Shown here one piece after another: positions 6,931 to 13,714 of a stretch of 24,846 nt of DNA. A program made the position numbers and the translations under genes. This DNA comes from Candidatus Pacearchaeota archaeon (lineage in GTDB: Archaea; Nanobdellota; Nanobdellia; Pacearchaeales; GW2011-AR1): positions 1-24,846 of the forward strand of contig JACOWL010000023.1 in the NCBI GenBank assembly GCA_016176815.1. The letters run 5' to 3'. Under the pieces are notes generated by a model, which had not been told where the DNA came from, searched no databases, and worked only from the letters and a program-made list of their open reading frames with translations. Position 1 is the first letter of the stretch, and each line of letters begins with the position of its first letter.

Positions 6931-8259
6931 ATGAAATCCTCTGCAAACCCGGGCGACTTGGTTGAAGTTCATTTATCTAAAACAATTTATGAAGGGACTC
7001 TTTTGGAGAGTTCTGAAAAAGGAATTGTTCTTTTGAAATTAGACACCGGATATAATATTGGATTTAACAAGAAAGATATTTTAGAAATTAAAGTTCTAAA
7101 AAAAGCAAGTTTGAAAACAGAAAAATTAGAAATTAAAAAAGATTTTCAAAAACCAAATATTGCTTTGATTCTCACTGGCGGGACAATTGCAAACCGCTAT
7201 GATTCAAAAACCGGAGCTGTTGCGCCTCTTTCTTCTCCGGAAGAGCTATTTAAATTTTATCCTGAAATTTTTGAAATTGCCAATGTTGCTAAAATTGAAG
7301 TTCCATTTATGAAAGCTAGCGAGGATATGGATTATAAAGACTGGCAAAAAATTGCAAAAATTACAAAAGAGTTGCTTAATGATTCAAATATTAAGGGGGT
7401 TATTGTTGCCCATGGAACAGACACTTTGCATTATACTTCCTCTGCTTTGAGTTTTTTTATTAAAGATTTAAACAAGCCAGTTGTTTTAACTTACAGCCAG
7501 AGAAGTTCTGACAGGGCGAGCAGCGACGCTGCTTTGAATTTAAAATGTTCTGCTCTCGCTGCAATTTCAGATATTGCAGAAGTTATGCTTGTCGGACATG
7601 GTTCAACTAATGATGATTTTTGTTATGCAATGCCTGGAACAAAAGTCCGAAAACTTCATTCTTCAAAAAGAGATGCATTTAAAGTTGTGAATGCTGAGCC
7701 ATTTGCAAAAATTTTTCCAGCACCGGCAGGTGTACACCAAGAAGGTGCGAGAACCTCTTCGAGGCCCGCAAACACCGAATCAGGGGGCAACAGAATTGAA
7801 ATTTTAAGAGAATATAACTTGCGAAATAATAAAAAAGTTAAACTTGATTTAAAATTTGAGGAAAAAATTGCTTTGTTAAAATTTTATCCTGGTCAGGATC
7901 CAAATATTTTAAATTATTATTTGAAAAATAAATACAAAGGAATTATTATTGAAGCAAGCGGTTTAGGACATGTTCCCGCCCTTACTTCTAAAAATTCCTG
8001 GATTCCAATTTTAAAAGAAATTGTCTCTAAAGGAATTTTTGTCGGAATTACAACGCAATGCATTTATGGAAGAGTTGATCCTTATGTTTATTCTAATTTA
8101 AGGAAACTGCATGAAATTGGAGCGCTTTTTCTTGAAGATATGCTCGCTGAAACAGCTTTTGTAAAACTTGGCTGGGTTTTGGGGCATCCCGAATGGAATG
8201 TCAAGGAAAAAATGCTGGAAAATATTTCTGGTGAGTTGAATGACAGATTGGGGGGATAA
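6931..8259 (+). CDS. gatD: Glutamyl-tRNA(Gln) amidotransferase subunit D
   Basis: Glutaminase subunit of the archaeal GatDE complex. It frees ammonia from glutamine so that GatE can turn Glu-tRNA(Gln) into Gln-tRNA(Gln). The N-terminal GatD barrel (about 4-55, GDLVEVHLSKTIYEG) is followed by an asparaginase-like domain with LTGGTIANRYD near residue 80, VAHGTDTLHYT near 160 and the GHGSTND block near 220. MPGTKVRKLHSSKRDAF is also typical. Residues 263-287 are a GC-rich 25-residue insert (75 bases) between AKIF and RIEIL, absent from the usual family and related to the palindromic repeats of this window (see 7717-7791). With it the protein has 442 aa, close to the normal 420-435 plus the insert. 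Its partner gatE is 1.5 kb downstream. Confidence 0.95.
   Translation: MKSSANPGDLVEVHLSKTIYEGTLLESSEKGIVLLKLDTGYNIGFNKKDILEIKVLKKASLKTEKLEIKKDFQKPNIALILTGGTIANRYDSKTGAVAPLSSPEELFKFYPEIFEIANVAKIEVPFMKASEDMDYKDWQKIAKITKELLNDSNIKGVIVAHGTDTLHYTSSALSFFIKDLNKPVVLTYSQRSSDRASSDAALNLKCSALAAISDIAEVMLVGHGSTNDDFCYAMPGTKVRKLHSSKRDAFKVVNAEPFAKIFPAPAGVHQEGARTSSRPANTESGGNRIEILREYNLRNNKKVKLDLKFEEKIALLKFYPGQDPNILNYYLKNKYKGIIIEASGLGHVPALTSKNSWIPILKEIVSKGIFVGITTQCIYGRVDPYVYSNLRKLHEIGALFLEDMLAETAFVKLGWVLGHPEWNVKEKMLENISGELNDRLGG
7717..7791 (+). repeat. Palindromic element inserted in frame in gatD
   Basis: 75 bases of about 60% GC in a gene of about 33% GC, adding 25 codons. Two hairpins: CACC-AAGAA-GGTG (7735-7747) and CCTC-TTC-GAGG (7754-7764). 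On the minus strand it aligns with 24802-24836: both read CCT..AGGTTCTCG, then C-TYCTT-G hairpin sequence, then GTA..CC. The stem bases differ but pairing is kept (CACC/GGTG here, CCC/GGG there). Confidence 0.7.
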
Positions 8260-8262
8260 ATT

Positions 8263-8286
8263 TATCGTGTTAAAAATATCACGATA
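8263..8286 (+). terminator. Hairpin after gatD
   Basis: TATCGTG (8263-8269) pairs perfectly with CACGATA (8280-8286) around a 10-nt AT loop, 4 bases after the gatD stop. It may be a 3' end processing or termination structure, or the edge of the following repeat. No strong T-run follows. Confidence 0.4.
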
Positions 8287-8370
8287 CCTGCTCGTAGAAA
8301 TTAATCAATAAATAGAAAAAGCTGTTCGGGCTGGCGGAGGGGGAGCGAAGCGCTGGTGGGCGGGGCAAAC
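8285..8370 (+). repeat. Family A intergenic element, short copy
   Basis: Starts with TACCTGCTCGTAG and has the ATTAATCAAT and TAGAAA blocks of the family in shortened form. Bases 8320-8366 are the G-rich block: GCTGTTCGGGCTGG, then GGGGGAGCGAAGCGCTGG and TGGGCGGGGC, nearly identical to 20450-20496. AGCG-AAG-CGCT inside it forms a small hairpin. No gene is seen between 8260 and 8425. Confidence 0.7.
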
Positions 8371-8425
8371 GACAAGCAATTTCAATATTCAAAAAAATTA
8401 AATTTAATAAAATTAATGTAATAAA

Positions 8426-8731
8426 ATGGAAAATCTTTTTGTTTACGGGCTTTTAAAAAAACCGGAAATTCAGAAAAAAATTTTGGAACGAGTTGCCGAA
8501 TTTTCAGAAGATTCTATTAAAGGATATAAACTCTCTCAAATAAATATTGAAAATGAAATTTTTCCGATTTTAATTAATTCTAAAAATCCGCGGGATTTTG
8601 TTTTTGGATTAGTTTTAGAAGTTTCTGAAGAAGAATTAAAAAAAATTGACAAATATGAAGGAGATGATTATAAAAGAAAAAAAGTTATTTTAAACAGCGG
8701 GAGAGAATCTTGGGTTTATGTTAAAGCTTAA
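8426..8731 (+). CDS. Gamma-glutamylcyclotransferase (GGCT)/AIG2-like protein
   Basis: Small protein (101 aa) of the GGCT-like fold. The substrate-loop signature YGLL appears at residues 7-10 (FVYGLLK, in place of the common YGTL). The typical helix and turn IDKYEGDDYKRKKV follow near 76-90, where the family places its EG and Y.R residues. The glutamate expected in the active site may be within the FVFGLVLEVSEEE strand and helix. Enzymes of this family release 5-oxoproline from gamma-glutamyl amines or peptides; many archaeal members are uncharacterised. It stands alone between gatD and the PRTase-like gene and may simply fill the space. Confidence 0.75.
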   Translation: MENLFVYGLLKKPEIQKKILERVAEFSEDSIKGYKLSQINIENEIFPILINSKNPRDFVFGLVLEVSEEELKKIDKYEGDDYKRKKVILNSGRESWVYVKA

Positions 8732-8772
8732 TCCTTTTATATGTAATCATTTAAAAGTTACAATTAGAAAGA

Positions 8773-8782
8773 TTTATATATA
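8773..8782 (+). promoter_or_regulatory. TATA box of the PRTase-like gene
   Basis: TTTATATATA, centred about 25 bases before the ATG at 8802, which would put transcription start at the start codon (leaderless). It is the clearest TATA box in the window. Confidence 0.6.
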
Positions 8783-8801
8783 GATTTTTGTTTAGAAATT
8801 T

Positions 8802-9734
8802 ATGGCTAATAAGAAACAAATAATTTCATATATTGATGCAATGATTAAAGCTTCAGAAATAATTAAAAGGGAAAATCCTGATTATCTAATCGCGCCTTTA
8901 ATGGGTTCTGTCCCGTTTGTAGAAGTCATGAACATAGTTTCTAACGATTTTGATAATTCCAGAGTTTTTTATTTACCTTCTTCCAGCAGAATACATAATG
9001 TTAATGAAATTATTCGGTCATGGTATTTTAATTTTTTAAAGGATAAAACAACTTTCCCGGATTTTTTTCCAAAAATAATGGGAATAGATGAAGTGGTTAG
9101 CGGTCACTCGGTTATTAGAGGTTTTAAGGAAATAGATATTGCAACAAATAAATTTAAGAAAGAGATAAGACAGGATTTAATTGAGAAATTATATTCAAAA
9201 AAACGTTCTGAATCTTTAAAGTCTCTTAGAAAAATGGATATAGCAAGCGATAATAAGTATTCTTTCAAATTTTCTGAAATTAGAAATAAAATAAAAAAAT
9301 CTGCTTATATTAATGATAAAAAATCAGCTAAAGAAGATTCTGATTTTTTTGTGGGAGTTTTAAAAGAAACTTTAGAAAATAAATTAAATTACTCTACAAT
9401 AGGAATAGAAGATAGCAAAAAAGAAGGGAATAGAGATTTGAAATACGAAGAGTTAAAAAAACAAAAAAGAGTTTTTCAGGTAAAAGTTGACAATATTTTA
9501 ACAATGGATAATATTCATTATTGCACTCCCAGATTTAAAGAGATTAGGTCCAGAAAGAATAATTATGTTAGATTTTTACCTCAAATTAAAGATATATTGA
9601 TTACCGAAGAGTATCTTGATTTCTTAACAACTTTGGCAAAATATTCAGGCAAACGTCTTTCAGAAGTATTCCCCGTTAATATTAAAAGAGTTTTTGATTC
9701 TTCAAAATACTTAGATAAAATATCCAAAGAATAA
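8802..9734 (+). CDS. Phosphoribosyltransferase-like protein, function unknown
   Basis: 310 aa, soluble and lysine-rich. The N-terminal part looks like a divergent type I phosphoribosyltransferase: YLIAPLMGSVPF at 28-39 could be the first strand and loop, VFYLPSSSRIH (56-66) the next strand, and IMGIDEVVSGHSVIRGFK (92-109) resembles the PRPP-binding hDEVxxGxSxxxxxK pattern. The central part (about 115-240) is charged, helical and without known motifs. The C-terminal part has RFKEIRSRKNNYVRFLPQI and ends in helices. No close family is recognised. It is monocistronic with its own strong TATA box and lies between gatD and gatE. A role in a nucleobase or nucleotide reaction is possible but rests only on the PRPP-like motif. 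Confidence 0.55.
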   Translation: MANKKQIISYIDAMIKASEIIKRENPDYLIAPLMGSVPFVEVMNIVSNDFDNSRVFYLPSSSRIHNVNEIIRSWYFNFLKDKTTFPDFFPKIMGIDEVVSGHSVIRGFKEIDIATNKFKKEIRQDLIEKLYSKKRSESLKSLRKMDIASDNKYSFKFSEIRNKIKKSAYINDKKSAKEDSDFFVGVLKETLENKLNYSTIGIEDSKKEGNRDLKYEELKKQKRVFQVKVDNILTMDNIHYCTPRFKEIRSRKNNYVRFLPQIKDILITEEYLDFLTTLAKYSGKRLSEVFPVNIKRVFDSSKYLDKISKE

Positions 9735-9743
9735 TTTTATTAA
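9735..9743 (+). promoter_or_regulatory. TATA box of gatE
   Basis: TTTTATTAA centred 26 bases before the gatE ATG at 9765. The same 9 bases at the same distance precede the GluRS gene (13685-13693). It overlaps the stop of the preceding gene. Confidence 0.5.
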
Positions 9744-9764
9744 CCTTTTTTCTTTAATAAATCT

Positions 9765-11216
9765 ATGTCTGAAAAAGAGTTGGATTACGAAAAACTAAAA
9801 TTTAAATCAGGTCTGGAGATTCATCAGCAGCTTGATACAAAAAAACTTTTTTGTAAATGTCCAAGCATTTTAAGAAGCAACGAGCCGGATTTAATTATAA
9901 ATAGAAAACTTCATGCAGTTGCCGGAGAAAAAGGGGAAGTAGATATTGCCGCGCAATATCAATCTTCTTTAAAAAAAGAATTTATTTATGAATTTTATAA
10001 AAATAATAATTGTTTGATTGAGTTGGATGAAGAGCCGCCAAAAATTATTGATCAGGAAGCTTTGAAAATTGCCTTGCAAATCTCGCTTCTGTTAAACTGC
10101 AAAATTATTCCGATAACCCAAATTATGAGAAAAATTGTTATAGACGGCTCAAATACTTCCGGTTTTCAGAGAACTGTTTTAATTGCCCGCGACGGGTTTA
10201 TTGAAACAAAATATGGCAGAGTCAAAATTGATACAATTTGCTTGGAGGAAGATTCTGCAAGAAAAATCAGCGAAGATAACGGAAAAATAACTTATAGATT
10301 AGACAGGCTCGGAATTCCTTTAATTGAAATTGCAACTGCTCCCGACATTAAATCTCCTGAACAAGCAAAAGAAACTGCTTTGCATATAGGGGAAATTTTA
10401 AGAAGCTGCAAAGTTAAAAGAGGCATTGGAACAATCAGACAGGACGTTAATGTTTCTATAAGAAATGAAAATAGAGTTGAGCTTAAAGGCGTTCAGGATA
10501 TGAAAATTTTTGTAAAAATTGTTGAAAATGAAATAAAAAGGCAGTTAAAACTTTCTGACGAAGGCAAGCCGGCAAAATCAGAAGTTAGAAATGCTTTGCC
10601 TTCGGGGTTGACTGAATTTATCAGACCAATGCCGGGCGCAGACAGAATGTATCCTGAAACAGATTTGCCTTTGTTAAAAATTTCAAGAGAACTTATCAAT
10701 GAAATTAAAAAAGAACTTCCTAAATTAAAATCAGAAATTGAAGGAGAATTAAATAAAACAGGTTTAAGTCAGGAAATGATTAAATTATTATTAGCTCAAA
10801 ATAAAGTTGATGAATTCAGAAATTTATTAAATATTTATAAAAATCCAAATTTTATTGCAAAGATGATTTTGCTTTTTCCAAAAGAAATTTCAGCTAAAAC
10901 AGGAAAATCTTTTGAAAATGTTGAAAGCGCTTTAGAAGAAATTTATGGGGATGTTTTAATTGCTTTGAATAAAAATAAAATTTCTGAATCAAATGTCAAG
11001 GAAATTCTGGCTAAATTTGCAAAAGGCGAAAAATTTGAGAATGCAATTAAAATTGAAAAAACAGATGCTGGGGAAATTGAAGAAAAAATTATGAAATTGA
11101 TAAAAGAAAAACCGGGTTTAAGCAAGAATGCTTATATGGGATTAGTGATGACTGAAATGAAAGGAAAAATCGACGGGAAAACCGCAAATGAAATAATTAA
11201 TAAATTTGTGAAGTAA
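9765..11216 (+). CDS. gatE: Glutamyl-tRNA(Gln) amidotransferase subunit E, lacking the GAD domain
   Basis: Kinase/transamidase subunit of GatDE: it binds tRNA-Gln, phosphorylates the tRNA-bound glutamate and amidates it with ammonia from GatD. The catalytic cradle is well conserved: FKSGLEIHQQL near residue 15, FCKCPS, DGSNTSGFQRT near 130, LEEDSARK, RLGIPLIEIAT and RQDVNVSI. The C-terminal tail has the YqeY-like helical region (about 310-483). Length is 483 aa, against about 610-630 for most GatE. The AspRS-like GAD insertion between the RQLKL helix (about 260) and VRNALPSGLTEF (about 275) is absent, with only SDEGKPAKSE left. The protein therefore looks more like GatB in outline but keeps GatE sequence. 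The GAD domain normally helps contact tRNA. This could be a lineage trait or a local deletion. Confidence 0.93.
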   Translation: MSEKELDYEKLKFKSGLEIHQQLDTKKLFCKCPSILRSNEPDLIINRKLHAVAGEKGEVDIAAQYQSSLKKEFIYEFYKNNNCLIELDEEPPKIIDQEALKIALQISLLLNCKIIPITQIMRKIVIDGSNTSGFQRTVLIARDGFIETKYGRVKIDTICLEEDSARKISEDNGKITYRLDRLGIPLIEIATAPDIKSPEQAKETALHIGEILRSCKVKRGIGTIRQDVNVSIRNENRVELKGVQDMKIFVKIVENEIKRQLKLSDEGKPAKSEVRNALPSGLTEFIRPMPGADRMYPETDLPLLKISRELINEIKKELPKLKSEIEGELNKTGLSQEMIKLLLAQNKVDEFRNLLNIYKNPNFIAKMILLFPKEISAKTGKSFENVESALEEIYGDVLIALNKNKISESNVKEILAKFAKGEKFENAIKIEKTDAGEIEEKIMKLIKEKPGLSKNAYMGLVMTEMKGKIDGKTANEIINKFVK

Positions 11217-11239
11217 AAAATTCTTTTTTAAAAAAGATA

Positions 11240-11424
11240 GGCTTTGTTGAAAAAGTTTTGAATTTAGCAAACCTTGGCAATTCAAATATTAAAAAAAGAT
11301 AAGCAACTCCACGAAGTACAAATTATTTTATCCCGAGGCTGGGTCGGAGGAGGGGGAACGAAGTGCTGGGGGGTGGGGCAAAAAACTTCGCAAAAGAAAC
11401 TCAAAAAAGATTTTCAACAAAGCC
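11240..11424 (+). mobile_element. Family B inverted-repeat element (MITE-like), copy 1
   Basis: Non-coding, 185 bp, with perfect 14-bp ends GGCTTTGTTGAAAA (11240-11253) and TTTTCAACAAAGCC (11411-11424). The left 55 bases match 20229-20284; the interior (11335-11380) carries the G-rich block of family A, so it is a mosaic. No exact target duplication is seen. The ends resemble the GG..CTGTTGCAAA tips of IS6-type elements, which is only a suggestion. The rest of the gap 11217-11469 holds only an AT-rich promoter region (CTTTAAAAGTTA at 11439). Confidence 0.75.
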
Positions 11425-11469
11425 AAAAATATAGAAATCTTTAAAAGTTAAATAAATTAATTTAATTTA

Positions 11470-12052
11470 ATGGTTGTTCCAAATAAATTATTTCTTACCA
11501 AAGGAGTTGGAAGAGACAAAGAAGGGAATTGAAAAATATAATCTTGTTCATGTCTCAAGTATTCTGCCTCCAAACTGCAAAATGATTTCTAAAGAAGAAG
11601 GATTAAAATATTTGAATTCTGGCGAGATTGTTTATTGTGTTATGGCAAGAGTAGAAAATAATGAACGCAACAGACTTGCTGCTGCTTCTATTGGAGTTGC
11701 TATACCTTCGGATCCAAATCAATACGGATATCTTTCAGAGCACCATGCTTATGGAGAAACAGACGAAATCGCAGGAGATTATGCAGAAGACTTGGCAGCG
11801 TATATGCTTGGAACTACTTTAGGAATAGAAGTTCCTGAAAATTTAGGATATGATGAAAAAGCAAAAGTGTATAAAATGTCTGATAAAATTATTAAAACAA
11901 AAAATATCACTCAATCTGCAGAAGGAAAAAATGGGCTTTGGACAACCGTAATTACCGCCGCTGTTTTAATTACAGACGGAAAACAACCCGCTGCAGAAGA
12001 TAAAAATAACAAACTAGAAACCCTTGTTGCTGAAACTAAACAACTCTGTTGA
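11470..12052 (+). CDS. pdaD: Pyruvoyl-dependent arginine decarboxylase, frameshifted and with altered C-terminus
   Basis: Makes agmatine from arginine; archaea need agmatine for polyamines and for agmatidine in tRNA-Ile. The proenzyme cuts itself at a Ser-Ser pair to form a pyruvoyl group; HVSS|ILPP is present. Downstream, [23 protein letters not shown] and [14 protein letters not shown] are typical. The natural start is the ATG at 11470 ([18 protein letters not shown]), but this frame stops at 11530. The rest is in the next frame from GIEKYNLV. Homologues have about 12 more residues at this join, so some 35 or 38 bases seem lost. A TTG at 11474 opens the main frame but gives a foreign N-terminus. 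The last two codons and stop (LC*) come from a mobile element; the old TAA stop is at 12193. Confidence 0.88.
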
Positions 12053-12181
12053 AAATGTTTTGAATTCGTAACTTTTTTTGGCTCGACCGTCAAATAATTA
12101 AGGGCGGGTCTCGACGATAGTCGAGGTTGAGTGGGAATTTGAATTCAAAACAGAAACAAAAAAAAGATTTTCAACAGAGCC
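12044..12181 (+). mobile_element. Family B inverted-repeat element with 11-bp target duplication, copy 2
   Basis: Non-coding, 138 bp. Perfect 13-bp inverted ends CTCTGTTGAAAAT (12044-12056) and ATTTTCAACAGAG (12167-12179). It is flanked by the direct repeat AAACTAAACAA at 12033-12043 and 12182-12192, a target duplication of 9-11 bp. TTTTGAATTC and GAATTCAAAA inside extend the inverted symmetry. The right 42 bases match the element at 17820-17862. It inserted exactly before the stop codon of the decarboxylase gene. Confidence 0.88.
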
Positions 12182-12226
12182 AAACTAAACAATAAATTAA
12201 TAAATCCTTTTTCTTTTTATGAAATC

Positions 12227-13501
12227 ATGGAAAGAAGTTATATTTCAGAAATAAAAGCGGGACAGGAAGTTTTATTGAAAGGCTGGGCTTTTGAAATTCG
12301 CGGGCTGTCAAAAATGGCTTTTATCTTATTAAGGGATTTTTCCGGAATGGTTCAGTGCGTTATTAAAGATGAAAAACTTCTAAAAAAAATTTCAGAAATA
12401 ACTTTAGAATCTGTTGTTGAAATTAAAGGAAAAGTTAAATCTGCGGAGATTAAGGCAGAATTTGCGAGAAAAGATATTGAAATTCAGGTTAGTGAATTAA
12501 ATTTAATATCAAAAGCAGAGAAGTTGCCGATTCATGTTAATGAGAAAACTACGACGACGGAATTTGCGCACAGATTAGATTACAGATTTTTAGATTTTCA
12601 CAAACCAAAAATTCAGGCAATTTTTAAAATACAAAATACAATTGAAAATTCGTTCAGAGAATTTTTTTACAAAAAAAAATTTGTTGAAATGCAGCCGCCA
12701 TGCATAATTTCTGCGGCTTCCGAGGGCGGAACCGATTTGTTTTCCGTTCAGTATTTTGAAAAAAAAGCTTTTCTTGCGCAAAGCCCCCAGCTTTACAAAC
12801 AAATGATTGCTTGTTCAATGGAAAAAACTTTTACAATTACTCCCGTGTGGAGAGCAGAAAAACACCACACTACCAGGCATATTAATGAAATTCGCCAGAT
12901 GGATATTGAATGCGCATTTATGAATCAATTGCAGGTTATGAAAGAGTTGGAAGAAGTTGTAAAATTCATTGTTAAGAAAGTTTTGGAAAAATGCAAAGAA
13001 GAATTAAATTTGCTCAATGTTAAAAATTTGAAAATTCCCAAAGGAATTTATTTAGACTATGAAGAAGCAGTTAAAAAAGCGGGCGGAAAAATTGGAGAAG
13101 ATTTTACACCAGAACAAGAAAAAAAATTATGCGCCTTATATCCTAATAACATTGTTTTTACTTACTCCTGGCCGTCTTCGCTAAAACCATTTTATATTAT
13201 GCCTAAAGATGAAAATAAAAATGCAAAATTCACAGAAGGATTTGATGCTATTTACGGCGGGATGGAAATTTCTTCCGGGGGGCAGAGAATTCATCTGCCT
13301 GAATTGTTAATAGAAAGATTAAAAGCCAAAGGACTAAATCCAAAAAATTTTGAATCTTATATAAATAGTTTCAGATACGGAGCTCCGCCTCATGCCGGCT
13401 GGTCAATTGGACTTGAAAGATTAACTCAGATTATTTGCGGATTGGAAAATATAAAAGAAGCAACTATGTTTCCAAGAGACAGGGAGAGATTGACTCCATA
13501 G
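12227..13501 (+). CDS. aspS: Aspartate--tRNA ligase, archaeal type
   Basis: Class IIb synthetase that charges tRNA-Asp (and possibly tRNA-Asn). The N-terminal OB-fold anticodon domain (about 1-100: GWAFEIRGLSK, FILLRDFSGMVQ) is followed by a hinge and the catalytic core: motif 1 around FREFFYKKKFVEMQPP, motif 2 VWRAEKHHTTRHINE, motif 3 GWSIGLERLTQ. The C-terminus FPRDRERLTP is the standard archaeal end. Length 424 aa is normal. ATG at 12227 is chosen; an ATG 8 bases earlier is out of frame. In the OB fold the residue that is Trp in discriminating and His in non-discriminating archaeal AspRS seems to be Phe (GWAFEIR), so specificity cannot be read off. An AT-rich box AAATTAATAAAT at 12194-12205 fits a leaderless promoter and lies at the edge of the mobile element. 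Confidence 0.95.
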   Translation: MERSYISEIKAGQEVLLKGWAFEIRGLSKMAFILLRDFSGMVQCVIKDEKLLKKISEITLESVVEIKGKVKSAEIKAEFARKDIEIQVSELNLISKAEKLPIHVNEKTTTTEFAHRLDYRFLDFHKPKIQAIFKIQNTIENSFREFFYKKKFVEMQPPCIISAASEGGTDLFSVQYFEKKAFLAQSPQLYKQMIACSMEKTFTITPVWRAEKHHTTRHINEIRQMDIECAFMNQLQVMKELEEVVKFIVKKVLEKCKEELNLLNVKNLKIPKGIYLDYEEAVKKAGGKIGEDFTPEQEKKLCALYPNNIVFTYSWPSSLKPFYIMPKDENKNAKFTEGFDAIYGGMEISSGGQRIHLPELLIERLKAKGLNPKNFESYINSFRYGAPPHAGWSIGLERLTQIICGLENIKEATMFPRDRERLTP

Positions 13502-13506
13502 TTGCT

Positions 13507-13557
13507 GGAACAAAAAATATACCCTAAGGAAGGGCATAAAGGAAATTTTTTGACAAA
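13507..13557 (+). repeat. 51-bp dispersed repeat, copy 2
   Basis: Identical to 33-83 except for one base. It begins 6 bases after the AspRS stop, in a non-coding gap. The CCCT-AAGGA-AGGG hairpin is at 13522-13534. By chance or design it again reads open in the frame of the gene before it, but only after the stop codon. Confidence 0.85.
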
Positions 13558-13601
13558 CTCGCCCAACGGGAATGAAAAACGGGAAGTTTTTCAACAAATT
13601 C

Positions 13602-13632
13602 GTCCAAGCGTGGCCGAGAGCGTTTAACACCT
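13602..13632 (+). other. tRNA-like 5' fragment (degenerate)
   Basis: GTCCAAGCGTGGCCGAGAGCG followed by TTTAACACC resembles the acceptor and D-arm start of a tRNA-Ser or tRNA-Leu (GCCGAGAG...TTAA). No anticodon arm, T-arm or matching 3' acceptor is found before 13714. It may be a remnant of a tRNA or of an integration event, or chance. Confidence 0.25.
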
Positions 13633-13684
13633 TAGTTGTTTTATCTTTATATTTGATTTTGATTTAGCTTTCTTAAAACACTAA

Positions 13685-13693
13685 TTTTATTAA
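13685..13693 (+). promoter_or_regulatory. TATA box of gltX
   Basis: TTTTATTAA centred 26 bases before the ATG at 13715, the same sequence and spacing as for gatE. Leaderless start is likely. Confidence 0.5.
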
Positions 13694-13714
13694 GCTCTTT
13701 CTTTTTATTATTTT

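Noticed and set aside
13502..13626. In-frame extension of AspRS past its TAG stop, as if the stop were read through
   Set aside because: The archaeal AspRS C-terminus FPRDRERLTP is complete at the stop, and the following residues come from a dispersed repeat.
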